Shown one piece after another: positions 35,497 through 44,698 of a stretch of DNA of 64,000 bases; within the stretch, counting starts at the first letter, position 1, and each line of letters begins with the position of its first letter. The notes under the pieces were generated by a model that made no database searches, was not told the DNA's origin, and saw only the letters and a program-made list of their open reading frames with translations. The DNA is from Roseibium sp. TrichSKD4 (lineage in GTDB: Bacteria; Pseudomonadota; Alphaproteobacteria; Rhizobiales; Stappiaceae), in assembly GCF_000148725.1 (NCBI RefSeq), contig NZ_GL476320.1, forward strand, positions 823,175 to 887,174, in the 5' to 3' direction. Position numbers and translations under genes: made by a program.

Positions 35497-36774
35497 ATGT
35501 TCGATATTAAATGGATCAGGGAAAACAGCGAAGCTTTTGATGCAGCTTTGGCAAAGCGAGGCTATGAGCCGTCCGCTGCCAAACTGATTGCGCTGGATGA
35601 TGCCCGCCGCAGCCATATTACCAAGCTTCAGGAAGTACAGGAGCGCCGGAACTCTACCTCCAAGGAAATTGGCAAGGCGAAAGCCACCAAGGACGAGGAA
35701 AAGGCGCAAGCGCTGATCAATGAAGTCGCCGAAATCAAGGCCTTCATCCAGTCAGGTGAGGAAGAAGAGCGCAAACTGGTCGCGGCTGTCGAAGACGCGA
35801 TGGCGGTTATTCCCAACCTTCCTCATGACGATGTGCCCGTGGGCGAAGATGAAGCTGACAACGTGCTTTATCGCACGCACGGCGAAAAGCCGACTTTCAC
35901 TTTCAATCACGCTCCGAAAGAACACTTCGAGCTGGGCGAAGAAAACGGTGGCATGGACTTTTCCACGGCAGCTAATCTTTCCGGTTCGCGGTTTGTGGTG
36001 CTGAAAGGCCAGATTGCTCGTCTTGAGCGTGCTCTTGGTCAGTTCATGATCGACACGCATACGCAAGAACATGGGTATACAGAAGTGTCGCCGCCGCTTC
36101 TTGTTCACGACAAGCCGCTGTTCGGCACAAGCCAGCTGCCGAAATTTGAAGAAGATCTCTTCAAGACCGGCGACCATTATCTGATCCCAACCGCGGAAGT
36201 GCCGCTGACCAATCTGGTTGCCGATCAAATCCTCATTGATGAAGCTCTGCCTGTTCGGGTCAGCGCGTTGACCTATTGTTTCCGCTCCGAGGCGGGCTCT
36301 GCCGGTCGCGACACACGCGGAATGCTGCGCCAGCACCAGTTCCAGAAATGTGAGCTGGTTTCGGTGACGAAGCCTGAAGACTCTCTCAATGAGCTGGAAC
36401 GCATGCTCGGCTGCGCGGAAACAATTTTGCAGAAGCTGGGGCTGCATTACCGCGTCATGACGCTGTGTACCGGCGATATGGGCTTCGGCGCACGCAAGAC
36501 TTACGACATTGAAGTCTGGCTTCCGGGGCAGGACACATATCGTGAAATTTCGTCCTGTTCGGTCTGCGGAGACTTTCAGGCCCGTCGCATGAATGCTCGT
36601 TTCCGTCCGCAAGGCGAAAAACAAACGGTGCATGTTCACACATTGAATGGGTCCGGCATCGCCGTTGGGCGGGCACTGATTGCAGTGCTTGAAAACTACC
36701 AAAACGGCGACGGCACCATCACTGTGCCTGAGGTTCTGCGTCCTTACATGAACGGTCTGGAGACATTCGGCTGA
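35497..36774 (+). CDS. serS: seryl-tRNA synthetase
   Basis: A 425-residue class II synthetase. Residues 1-105 form the coiled-coil tRNA-binding arm. Motif 2 is seen as [20 protein letters not shown] followed by QHQFQKCEL, and motif 3 as [35 protein letters not shown] lies between. The order tatC-serS-surE-pcm is conserved across Hyphomicrobiales. surE begins one base after its stop. Confidence 0.97.
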   Translation: MFDIKWIRENSEAFDAALAKRGYEPSAAKLIALDDARRSHITKLQEVQERRNSTSKEIGKAKATKDEEKAQALINEVAEIKAFIQSGEEEERKLVAAVEDAMAVIPNLPHDDVPVGEDEADNVLYRTHGEKPTFTFNHAPKEHFELGEENGGMDFSTAANLSGSRFVVLKGQIARLERALGQFMIDTHTQEHGYTEVSPPLLVHDKPLFGTSQLPKFEEDLFKTGDHYLIPTAEVPLTNLVADQILIDEALPVRVSALTYCFRSEAGSAGRDTRGMLRQHQFQKCELVSVTKPEDSLNELERMLGCAETILQKLGLHYRVMTLCTGDMGFGARKTYDIEVWLPGQDTYREISSCSVCGDFQARRMNARFRPQGEKQTVHVHTLNGSGIAVGRALIAVLENYQNGDGTITVPEVLRPYMNGLETFG

Positions 36775-36775
36775 C

Positions 36776-37534
36776 ATGCGCATTCTGATCACAAATGATG
36801 ATGGCATTCACTCACCGGGGCTGACGGCGCTGGAGCGGATTGCCCGGACCTTGTCCGACGATGTTTGGACCGTTGCACCTGAAACGGATCAAAGCGGCGT
36901 TGCGCATTCCTTGACGTTGAATGATCCATTGCGGTTGAGGCAAGTCGCAGACCGTCAGTTCGCCTTGAAGGGCACGCCAACCGATTGTGTGATCATGGGT
37001 GTGCGCAAGGTTTTGCCAGCACTGCCTGACTTAATCCTCTCCGGGATCAATCGCGGACAAAATCTGGCTGAAGATGTCACTTATTCCGGGACTGTAGCCG
37101 GAGCTATGGAAGGTGCGATTCTTGGCATTCGCTCCATTGCCGTGTCTCAGGCCTATGATTGGGATACAAAGTCCGAGCCCGTTTATGAGACAGCCGAGCG
37201 TCATGCGCCGGAGCTGTTCAAGAAGCTGATTACTTTTGAGACCCCGCGTTACACCTTGTTGAACGTCAACTTCCCGGCCACGGGTCCAGATGGTGTCAAA
37301 GGCACGAAAGTGACCGTCCAGGGACATCATGAGCAAAGCGGGCTGATTATTGACGAGCGTACGGACGGGCGCGGCTTTCCCTATTATTGGTTAGGATTTC
37401 GGGACCGTGGCAATTCGGTTCTTGGCAATTCCGATCTTCAAGCCGTTCGAGATGGCTATATTTCGGTGACGCCTTTGCGGATTGATCTGACGGCTCATGA
37501 TATGGTGTCGGGACTTGCTCAGGAATTGAAGTGA
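36776..37534 (+). CDS. surE: 5'-nucleotidase SurE
   Basis: A 252-residue metal-dependent nucleoside monophosphate phosphatase important in stationary phase. [16 protein letters not shown] carries the metal-binding Asp pair, [16 protein letters not shown] a conserved Ser, [18 protein letters not shown] the Asn-containing loop. It lies between serS and pcm, its usual partner. Confidence 0.96.
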   Translation: MRILITNDDGIHSPGLTALERIARTLSDDVWTVAPETDQSGVAHSLTLNDPLRLRQVADRQFALKGTPTDCVIMGVRKVLPALPDLILSGINRGQNLAEDVTYSGTVAGAMEGAILGIRSIAVSQAYDWDTKSEPVYETAERHAPELFKKLITFETPRYTLLNVNFPATGPDGVKGTKVTVQGHHEQSGLIIDERTDGRGFPYYWLGFRDRGNSVLGNSDLQAVRDGYISVTPLRIDLTAHDMVSGLAQELK

Positions 37535-37562
37535 TTCCTTCGCACCATCCGGAGATACGAGT

Positions 37563-38252
37563 ATGGCTTCGGCCGAACAGGCGTCCCATTTTTTGACTGC
37601 TGAACCGCTTCCTGATGAAGCTGAGGCCCGTGCCTCCTTCGTTCTGGGACTGCGTCGGCGGGGCATTGGGGCGCATGATGTGCTCTCGGCCATAGAACGC
37701 GTCCCGCGCCGTCTGTTCTTGTCTGCCCGGTTTCACGGTCTGGCTTATGACGATTCAAATCTGCCCATCGAATGTGGGCAGGTTGTTGCCGCACCGTCTC
37801 ATGTCGCGCATGTGGTGCAAGCACTCTCCATTGCGAAGAAGCACCGGATTTTGGAAATCGGAACTGGGTCCGGTTACCAATCAGCGATCCTCGGGCATCT
37901 GGCTGGGCGGGTAGATACGGTTGATCGCTATCAGACCCTTGTGAGTCTTGCCGAGCAACGGATCGCTGCACTGCGCCTTGGGAACGTGTTCGTTCACCAT
38001 AATGATGGTCTTTCCGGCCTGACGCAAAAGGCACCATTTGACAGAATCATTCTTAATGGGGCTGTGGAAAGCATTTCCGAAGAAATACTGGGGCAACTCG
38101 CACCGGAAGCTATTTTAATCGCACCTATCGGTGCGGCAGGTGAACCGCAAGACCTTGTAAAACTGTCAAGAATCAATGGTCAAATTACCAAGGTGAAGAT
38201 TGGGGTGGTCCGATCCGTGGCGTTGACCGCCGGAAAAGCCCAAAGCCTTTAG
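37563..38252 (+). CDS. pcm: protein-L-isoaspartate O-methyltransferase
   Basis: A 229-residue SAM-dependent methyltransferase that repairs isoaspartyl damage in proteins. SAM motif I is RILEIGTGSGYQSA near residue 97, preceded by SHVAHVVQAL. The conserved Asp in VDTVDRYQTL follows. The sequence is more divergent than classical Pcm: the usual PMV/I...AERIE-type residues are present only loosely, as is common for the second alphaproteobacterial Pcm type next to surE. Confidence 0.88.
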   Translation: MASAEQASHFLTAEPLPDEAEARASFVLGLRRRGIGAHDVLSAIERVPRRLFLSARFHGLAYDDSNLPIECGQVVAAPSHVAHVVQALSIAKKHRILEIGTGSGYQSAILGHLAGRVDTVDRYQTLVSLAEQRIAALRLGNVFVHHNDGLSGLTQKAPFDRIILNGAVESISEEILGQLAPEAILIAPIGAAGEPQDLVKLSRINGQITKVKIGVVRSVALTAGKAQSL

Positions 38253-38360
38253 GGTTTTAGTTAAAATCCAAATTTGATGCCGGATATTCAGCCTTTATAA
38301 ACCTAACTGGTCTCTACTCTTAACCATAAGAACTTATTTTAAGTTGGTCAGAGTAGAGCT

Positions 38361-40154
38361 ATGACGAAGCGGAAGCGTATCCTCCGCAGCGACCTTATGT
38401 GTAAGGTTGCTCTTGTTTCACTGGTTGCCGGAATGGCTGCAGGCTGCAGTGACGCCGTTGAGCGTCTTGGAGGAGGGCCTGTCTATACTGGTGGAACTGC
38501 AAATCAGCGTGAAATTCTGACCGGGTCGGCCAAACAGCCGACTTACGAGGATATCATGTACGGGTCCGGTGGGACGGTTGCCGGTTTGCCTGCCGCCAAT
38601 TCAGCGCCGGTGACCACTGGTTCCATCCCGACGACATCGTATAAGCCGCCGGTCATTTCAGGCCCGGTTCAGCCGAGCTATCAGCCTGTTCGTCCAACAT
38701 ACCAGCAGCCTCAACCTGTTGCGCAGGTTCAAACCCGTCCGCTGGCGCATATGCCTCAAGCGCCGACTGCGCCTGTCTATGCATCGCGTGTGCCTGTGCC
38801 AACACCATCTCCACTTGGTGGTCGTGCGCCGGTTTATGCGCAGCAACAGCCGACATTTACGCCGACGTTTCAGCAGCCGACTTATAACCAGCCGCTGCCA
38901 AGCGCGAGCGCTCCAGTTTATACCGGGTTCATACCAACAAGTCCGAACGTGCCGGCAGCCGTCACATCCAATCCGACTGTCTCCAATCCAGTCACCTGGA
39001 AGGGGTGGACGTCTGCCGGCGGGACACGTGTTCCGGTTCGCACTGGCGATACGCTGCATTCCATGTCACGCCGCTTCGGCGTTCCGGTGAATGCGGTCGC
39101 TGCGGTCAATGGTATTTCTGATCCTTCGCAGGTGCGTGCGGGTCAAACCTTGATCATTCCGACCTATGTGTATTCTTCGCGCAATGGCACAACAGACGCT
39201 ACGGTGTCTTCCACCTCGCCGGTACGTTTGCCCGCACCGACGAATGCAAATCAGCAATTCTCAACCGGCTCTATCCCGAACCAAATCGTTGCAAATGCGA
39301 CGGTTCCCGGTCGCAAGCCCGGCGGTTATCAGCCAACGTTTGAGCAAATTGCCAGAGGGCGCTTGCCTACTGCGACGATCCCGGCACAACAGATCGCGCC
39401 TCCGACGACGGTTGCAAGTATTACTCAGCCTTATGCAACCAGCTCTGTTGCGCCGCGCCGGAAACCGTTTGCGCATGGTGGATCTCAAGGCATGTCGATT
39501 GCCTCGATCTCGTCGCAGCAGTCTGACGACAATTTGACGACGGCTTCGATTTCCGGAATGAGCCGTGCTCCGGCAATTCCGGCGGCTGTCGTTCCTGTTC
39601 CGCGTCGCCAGCCTGTACGCAAAATCTCGACAGCGTCTTCGACGGCACCAGCTGTCCCGACACGGACACCGGTTCCAAACAGTATACCTGCACGCAACGC
39701 GGAAGCGAAGCCGACGAAACCGATCGGGCGGCCGCAAATTGCAACAGCAGAACCACAGGCAACTGAACCGGCCGGTCCAATGTTCCGTTGGCCTGTGCGT
39801 GGGCGAATCATTTCTGAATTCGGTCCAACAGCCGGTGGTGGTCGCAATGAGGGTGTGAACCTTGCTGTTCCAGCCGGAACACCGGTTAAGGCAGCCGCAG
39901 ACGGTACCGTTATTTATGCTGGCAATGAGCTGAAGGGGTACGGCAACCTGGTTCTTGTTCGTCACGATGACGGCTGGGTCTCAGCCTACGCGCATAACAG
40001 CAAGCTGCAGGTGAAACGCGGCGAAACTATTCGTCGGGGGGATGTCGTTGCCAATGCAGGCGCCACTGGATCCGTTTCTCAGCCACAGGTCCACTTTGAG
40101 CTGCGCAGAGGCAACAAACCGGTCAACCCGATGCGTTACCTGCCGCGCACCTAA
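38361..40154 (+). CDS. NlpD-like lipoprotein with LysM and degenerate M23 domain
   Basis: A 597-residue lipoprotein: the N-terminus ends in SLVAGMAAGC, a lipobox with the acylated Cys near residue 29. Residues 30-225 and 275-475 are Pro/Thr/Gln-rich linkers. A LysM domain (RTGDTLHSMSRRFGVPVNAV) lies at about 226-270 and an M23/LytM domain at about 491-590. The zinc ligands of active M23 enzymes are missing: the HxxxD site reads NEGVN and the HxH site reads QVH. It is therefore probably an amidase activator like NlpD/EnvC or DipM, acting in septal cell-wall splitting, rather than a peptidase. It follows surE-pcm, the same order as enterobacterial surE-pcm-nlpD. Confidence 0.9.
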   Translation: MTKRKRILRSDLMCKVALVSLVAGMAAGCSDAVERLGGGPVYTGGTANQREILTGSAKQPTYEDIMYGSGGTVAGLPAANSAPVTTGSIPTTSYKPPVISGPVQPSYQPVRPTYQQPQPVAQVQTRPLAHMPQAPTAPVYASRVPVPTPSPLGGRAPVYAQQQPTFTPTFQQPTYNQPLPSASAPVYTGFIPTSPNVPAAVTSNPTVSNPVTWKGWTSAGGTRVPVRTGDTLHSMSRRFGVPVNAVAAVNGISDPSQVRAGQTLIIPTYVYSSRNGTTDATVSSTSPVRLPAPTNANQQFSTGSIPNQIVANATVPGRKPGGYQPTFEQIARGRLPTATIPAQQIAPPTTVASITQPYATSSVAPRRKPFAHGGSQGMSIASISSQQSDDNLTTASISGMSRAPAIPAAVVPVPRRQPVRKISTASSTAPAVPTRTPVPNSIPARNAEAKPTKPIGRPQIATAEPQATEPAGPMFRWPVRGRIISEFGPTAGGGRNEGVNLAVPAGTPVKAAADGTVIYAGNELKGYGNLVLVRHDDGWVSAYAHNSKLQVKRGETIRRGDVVANAGATGSVSQPQVHFELRRGNKPVNPMRYLPRT

Positions 40155-40183
40155 ACTCTAAAAAGTGCTATTTGGGCGACGAC

Positions 40184-41053
40184 TTAAATGGACTTGCCCA
40201 AACGACCTGCCAGATCCTGAACATATTGATAGGCGACCCGTCCGGACCTGCTGCCGCGGGTTGTTGCCCATTCAAGGGCTTCCGCACGCAATTTTTCAGG
40301 CGTGATTTCAAGGCCGTAGTGGCTCACGTAGCCGCTGACCATCTCCAGATAATCGTCCTGACTGCATTTGTGGAAACCGAGCCACAGTCCGAAGCGGTCT
40401 GATAGAGACACTTTTTCTTCAACAGCTTCTGCCGGGTTGATCGCTGTTGAGCGCTCGTTTTCGATCATGTCGCGTGGGATCAAGTGACGACGGTTGGACG
40501 TTGCATAGAAGATGACGTTTTCAGGTCGCCCCTCAATTCCACCTTCGAGAACGGCCTTTAAGGACTTGTAAGACGTATCATCATTGTCGAACGAAAGATC
40601 GTCGCAGAAGATGATAAAGCGGTACTGCGTCTCCCTGATCAAGGTCATCAATGCAGGCAGGCTTTCAATGTCTTCGCGGTGAATTTCGATCAGCTTCAGA
40701 TTTGTATCACCGCGTTCCTTGTTAATGGCCGCGTGCGCAGCCTTTACCAGTGAGCTCTTTCCCATGCCGCGCGCGCCCCACAGCAGGGCATTGTTGGCTG
40801 AAAGACCAGCTGCAAAGCGGCGGGTGTTGTCGAGCAAGATGTCTCTTAACCGGCTGACGGCGCACAGCAGCTCAATATCCACCCGATTTACTTTTCTGAC
40901 CGGATTGAGTTCGCCAGGGTTTGGAACCCATAAAAACGCTTCGGCACTTTCAAAATCAGGTGATTTTGGCGCACTCGGTACAGCTCGCTCGACCAAGGAG
41001 ATTAGGGAATCGAGTTTTGCATTCAGTTGGGAAATCGCGTCAGAATCCGGCAT
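40184..41053 (-). CDS. DUF815 family AAA-type ATPase
   Basis: A protein of about 289 residues with a P-loop ATPase domain of the DUF815 family. LLWGARGMGKSSLVKA is Walker A, FIIFCDDLSFDNDDTSYKSL contains Walker B, and VIFYATSNRRHLIPRD the sensor region; EEKVSLSDRFGLWLGFHKC is highly typical of the family. Its role is not established. ATG 41053 (MPDSDA) is preferred; ATG 41086 is possible. It lies on the opposite strand between the NlpD-like gene and yajC, a position it often holds in this order. Confidence 0.88.
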   Translation of the reverse strand: MPDSDAISQLNAKLDSLISLVERAVPSAPKSPDFESAEAFLWVPNPGELNPVRKVNRVDIELLCAVSRLRDILLDNTRRFAAGLSANNALLWGARGMGKSSLVKAAHAAINKERGDTNLKLIEIHREDIESLPALMTLIRETQYRFIIFCDDLSFDNDDTSYKSLKAVLEGGIEGRPENVIFYATSNRRHLIPRDMIENERSTAINPAEAVEEKVSLSDRFGLWLGFHKCSQDDYLEMVSGYVSHYGLEITPEKLRAEALEWATTRGSRSGRVAYQYVQDLAGRLGKSI

Positions 41054-41186
41054 TCTTGTCTTGTAACCCCTATCAGTTTGCCCCATTTCAGGGCACATGC
41101 AGCTTGGTATTTGCCATATCATGGGGCGAAGGCGTCGAAAACGACTGTTATTCCCAATCCGGTACGGCCCAACCATGCGAGATAGC

Positions 41187-41214
41187 TTGAAAACCGGCGC
41201 GCCACGGTTATAGT
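41187..41214 (+). promoter_or_regulatory. candidate promoter of yajC-secDF
   Basis: TTGAAA (41187-41192) and TATAGT (41209-41214) with a 16-base spacer, about 80 bases before yajC. This is a good match to a housekeeping promoter; it also sits just upstream of the divergent ATPase gene. Confidence 0.55.
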
Positions 41215-41294
41215 CCGCGCCACAGAAAGAAGCCCGCGATCTGGCGCGTGTTCCAACGACACTGCGCCGGAGCGGGCCGTTTAAGGAGAGTTAC

Positions 41295-41630
41295 ATGTTT
41301 GTCACCCCAGCTTACGCGCAGGCCGCAGGCGGCGCAGGTGGTCCGGATTTTCTGATTTCCATGCTGCCGTTCGTTGCGATCTTCGCAATCATGTATTTCC
41401 TGATCATTCGTCCGCAGCGCCAGCGTATGAAACAGCATCAGGACATGGTGGCAAACCTGCGTCGCGGTGACACCATCGTTACCACAGGTGGCCTAATTGG
41501 TAAGGTGTCCAAGGTGGTTGATGATGGCGAAGTACAGGTTGAGCTTGGCGAAGGCGTCAAGGTTCGCGTTGTGCGCCAGATGGTTCAGGAAGTGCGTTCC
41601 AAGTCCGAGCCTGCCAAGGAAAACGCATAA
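41295..41630 (+). CDS. yajC: preprotein translocase subunit YajC
   Basis: A 111-residue single-helix membrane protein of the SecDF-YajC-YidC holotranslocon. The helix FLISMLPFVAIFAIMYFLII is followed by RPQRQRMKQHQDMVANLRRG and TTGGLIGKVSKV, the family core. AAGGAGA precedes the ATG at the right distance. secD follows after 83 bp. Confidence 0.96.
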   Translation: MFVTPAYAQAAGGAGGPDFLISMLPFVAIFAIMYFLIIRPQRQRMKQHQDMVANLRRGDTIVTTGGLIGKVSKVVDDGEVQVELGEGVKVRVVRQMVQEVRSKSEPAKENA

Positions 41631-41713
41631 TTACCGCGTTAATCCGCTTGGACCTGACGAAAAGCCGGGTCGATTGGTTCTGATCGACCCGCCCCAATGC
41701 ACAGGCTTTTAAC

Positions 41714-43324
41714 ATGCTCTATTTTGCCCGATGGAAGATCGCCCTGATCCTGGTGGTGGTCACCGCCGGTATCCTCGCAACGCTTCCGAATTTCCTTTCT
41801 CAAAAGACGCTGGACAGTTGGCCGGATTTCCTGCCCAAAAACCAGATGGTGCTGGGTCTTGATCTTCAAGGCGGAGCGTACCTGCTCTATGAGGTCGACA
41901 AGGAAGATTACATTCAGAAACGGTTGAAGGGCCTTGTTGGTGACATTAGGGCCACTTTGCGAGAGCAGCCGCGTATTGGATATACAGGTCTTGGCGTTCA
42001 GGGCGAGGCAGCGCAGGTTCGTATTCGGGATCTGACGAAGCTCGCGGATGCGGAAGAGCGTCTTCAAGACCTGAAGAACCCTTTGGTTTCGAACCTGTTC
42101 GCCGGTCAGCCTGTTGATGAATTTCAAATCAATGTCTCTGACGATGGCTTGATCCGGTTCACCTACACAGATGAAGGCTTGGACAACCGGCTTCAGTCGA
42201 TTGTGCAGCAGTCCATCGAAGTTATTCGCCGCCGTGTTGATGAGCTTGGCACAACGGAACCCAACATTCAGCGTCAGGGGACCGACCGTATCCTCGTGGA
42301 AGCGCCGGGCGAGAATGATCCTGAGCGTTTGAAAGACCTCGTCGGGCAAACGGCGCAGCTGACCTTCCACATGGTCGACACGTCCATGTCTGGCGATCAG
42401 GCGATGCAATCACGTCCGCCGGTTGGAACAATGGTTGCTTTCTCCATCGACGATCCGCCAATTCCGTATCTTCTGGAAGAAACACCGCTTCTTGGTGGTG
42501 AGGATCTGGTGGACGCACAGGTCAGCTTTGACCAGCGCAATAATGAGCCGGTGGTGAATTTCCGCTTTAATACGTCTGGTGCGCGCAAGTTCTCGGTTAT
42601 CACTCAGCAAAACGTGGGTCGTCCGTTTGCCATCGTGCTGGACGAGGAAGTGATTTCTGCGCCGGTCATCCGCGAGCCAATCACAGGTGGTTCTGGTCAG
42701 ATTTCCGGAAGTTTCACGGTCGAAGGCGCGAATGACCTTGCGGTTCTGCTGCGTGCAGGTGCATTGCCGGCGAAGTTGACCGTTATCGAGGAACGCTCGA
42801 TTGGTCCGGGTCTTGGACAAGACTCTATTGAAGCCGGTGAATACGCCTCGATTATCGCAGGTGTGGCCGTTATCGCCTTCATGCTGCTTGCTTATGGACG
42901 GTTTGGTGTCATTGCCGATCTGGCGTTGATGGCGAATATCTTCCTGATTTTTGGAGCGCTTACTTTCCTTCAGGCAACGCTCACGTTGCCGGGCATTGCG
43001 GGCATCGTTCTGACAATCGGTATGGCGGTGGACGCCAACGTGCTGATCTTTGAGCGAATACGTGAAGAGGCGAGGGCCGGGAGATCGGCTATCACCGCCA
43101 TCGATGCGGGCTATAAGCGAGCGTTGGGAACCATTTTGGACGCGAACGTGACCACGCTGATTGCTGCGGTCATCCTCTTCCAGTTGGGATCTGGTCCTGT
43201 GCGCGGCTTTGCAGTGACGCTCGCTATCGGTATCTTCACCACCGTTTTCTCCGCCTTCACGTTCAGCCGTTTGCTTGTCGCGCTTTGGGTGCGCACCGCA
43301 CGGCCAACTAAACTACCAATCTAG
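41714..43324 (+). CDS. secD: protein translocase subunit SecD
   Basis: A 536-residue RND-type membrane protein that uses the proton gradient to pull proteins across after SecYEG. One N-terminal helix is followed by LGLDLQGGAYLLYEVD, the large periplasmic P1 domain, and five C-terminal helices with VDANVLIFERIREE. Family length is normal. secF starts 15 bases after its stop. Confidence 0.96.
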   Translation: MLYFARWKIALILVVVTAGILATLPNFLSQKTLDSWPDFLPKNQMVLGLDLQGGAYLLYEVDKEDYIQKRLKGLVGDIRATLREQPRIGYTGLGVQGEAAQVRIRDLTKLADAEERLQDLKNPLVSNLFAGQPVDEFQINVSDDGLIRFTYTDEGLDNRLQSIVQQSIEVIRRRVDELGTTEPNIQRQGTDRILVEAPGENDPERLKDLVGQTAQLTFHMVDTSMSGDQAMQSRPPVGTMVAFSIDDPPIPYLLEETPLLGGEDLVDAQVSFDQRNNEPVVNFRFNTSGARKFSVITQQNVGRPFAIVLDEEVISAPVIREPITGGSGQISGSFTVEGANDLAVLLRAGALPAKLTVIEERSIGPGLGQDSIEAGEYASIIAGVAVIAFMLLAYGRFGVIADLALMANIFLIFGALTFLQATLTLPGIAGIVLTIGMAVDANVLIFERIREEARAGRSAITAIDAGYKRALGTILDANVTTLIAAVILFQLGSGPVRGFAVTLAIGIFTTVFSAFTFSRLLVALWVRTARPTKLPI

Positions 43325-43339
43325 TCCGGGAGACAGAAT

Positions 43340-44299
43340 ATGGCTTTGCTCCGTTTGGTACCGGACAACACAAAATTCCGCTTCATGTGGTTGCGGTCTG
43401 TCAGCTTTCCGCTGTCGATTGTCCTTGTCATCGCCTCCATTGCGCTGTTCGTAACAGTTGGCCTGAACTACGGCATCGACTTCAAGGGCGGCACCATTGT
43501 CGAAATTAAGACAGAGGGCGCTGCTGATATCGGAAAAATCAGAACTGATCTGGGGACGCTGAACCTCGGGGATGTTCAGGTGCAGCAGTTCGGTGGAGAG
43601 GATGAAGTCCTGATCCGCGTTGAGGAACAGCCGGGCGGCGAACTTGCCCAGCAGGCTGTTGTTGGCAAGATACGGACGCTGTTTGCCGAAGACGGCTATG
43701 ATTTCCGGCGTGTGGAAGTTGTTGGTCCGCGTGTTTCTGGTGAACTTGCGCAAGCTGGTGCGATTGCGGTTGCAGCATCTTTGTTGGCGATCTTGTTCTA
43801 CATCTGGTTCCGCTTTGAATGGCAGTTCGCGGTTGGTGCGATCCTGACCACGGCGAATGACGTGATCATAACCGTGGGGCTATTTGTGGTCCTACAGCTC
43901 GACTTCTCGCTGTCATCGATTGCGGCGGTGTTGACGATTATCGGCTACTCGCTGAACGACACTGTGGTGGTCTATGACCGGATCCGGGAGAACTTGCGCA
44001 AATACAAGAAAATGGATTTGCCAGATCTTCTGGATCTTTCCATCAACCAGACGCTCTCACGGACGGTTTTGACCTCTGTCACAACCCTGCTAGCGCTGAT
44101 TTCGCTTTACGTCTTTGGTGGTGAAGTCATCCAATCATTCACACTCGCGATGATTTTCGGCATCCTGATCGGCACCTATTCGTCCATTTTCCTGGCGGCT
44201 CCGTTTCTCATCATCTTGAAGTTGCGCACGGGTGGCACATCTGGTGATGAAGAAGGGGAAGCGTCTTCTGGCGATACCGCAGCTGCTCAGGGAACCTGA
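43340..44299 (+). CDS. secF: protein translocase subunit SecF
   Basis: A 319-residue partner of SecD with six helices. GLNYGIDFKGGTIVEI marks the first periplasmic segment and GYSLNDTVVVYDRIRENLRK the conserved cytoplasmic motif. The tail is acidic. Its TGA overlaps the ATG of the broken Mth938-like gene by one base. Confidence 0.96.
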   Translation: MALLRLVPDNTKFRFMWLRSVSFPLSIVLVIASIALFVTVGLNYGIDFKGGTIVEIKTEGAADIGKIRTDLGTLNLGDVQVQQFGGEDEVLIRVEEQPGGELAQQAVVGKIRTLFAEDGYDFRRVEVVGPRVSGELAQAGAIAVAASLLAILFYIWFRFEWQFAVGAILTTANDVIITVGLFVVLQLDFSLSSIAAVLTIIGYSLNDTVVVYDRIRENLRKYKKMDLPDLLDLSINQTLSRTVLTSVTTLLALISLYVFGGEVIQSFTLAMIFGILIGTYSSIFLAAPFLIILKLRTGGTSGDEEGEASSGDTAAAQGT

Positions 44300-44672
44300 T
44301 GGAAATACGGGATGCACATTTTCCGGGACGGGCGCCGATTGATGCTTATGGCAGTGGCGGCTTCCGTTTCGCGGATATGTCCCACCGTGGTTCCATCTTC
44401 ACTGTGCCCAGTGGCATTTACGGCTGAGCGCGAATCTCCAGCCGACTTCTCTGTTGAGGCGTTTAATCAATCCTCGCAGAAGCTGCCGATATCGAGGTTC
44501 TTCTCGTTGGAACCGGTCCGGATCTGGTGCCGCTGCCCAAAGACTGAAAGAGGCGTTCCGCGAGGCAGGGGTTCTGGCAGATCCAATGTCAACGGGTGCT
44601 GCAATCAGAACATTCAATGTTCTGCTGTCAGATGACAGGGCTGTTGCAGCGGCGCTTCTAGCTGTCGACTAA
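44299..44672 (+). pseudogene. Mth938-like (DUF498) protein gene with four apparent one-base losses
   Basis: The sequence encodes a recognisable Mth938/DUF498 domain, but in five successive frame segments. MEIRDAHFPGRAPIDAYGSG runs to a stop at 44425; the frame must then shift near 44426, 44446, 44470 and 44541 to recover EAFNQ, AEAADIEVLLVGTGPDLVPL and RLKEAFREAGVLADPMSTG up to the stop at 44672. Each shift is explained by one missing base beside a repeated base. With four bases added, the gene is 126 codons, the normal family length. Family members are small proteins of uncertain function, some linked to respiratory complex I assembly. Either this is a decaying gene or the assembly has homopolymer errors here. 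The position after secF is conserved. Confidence 0.82.
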
Positions 44673-44698
44673 GGGTCTCAAACACGCGAAAGCGGGCG

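Noticed and set aside
35752-36807. A 351-codon open frame opposite serS
   Set aside because: Antisense shadow; serS is complete on the plus strand and the opposite translation shows no domain.
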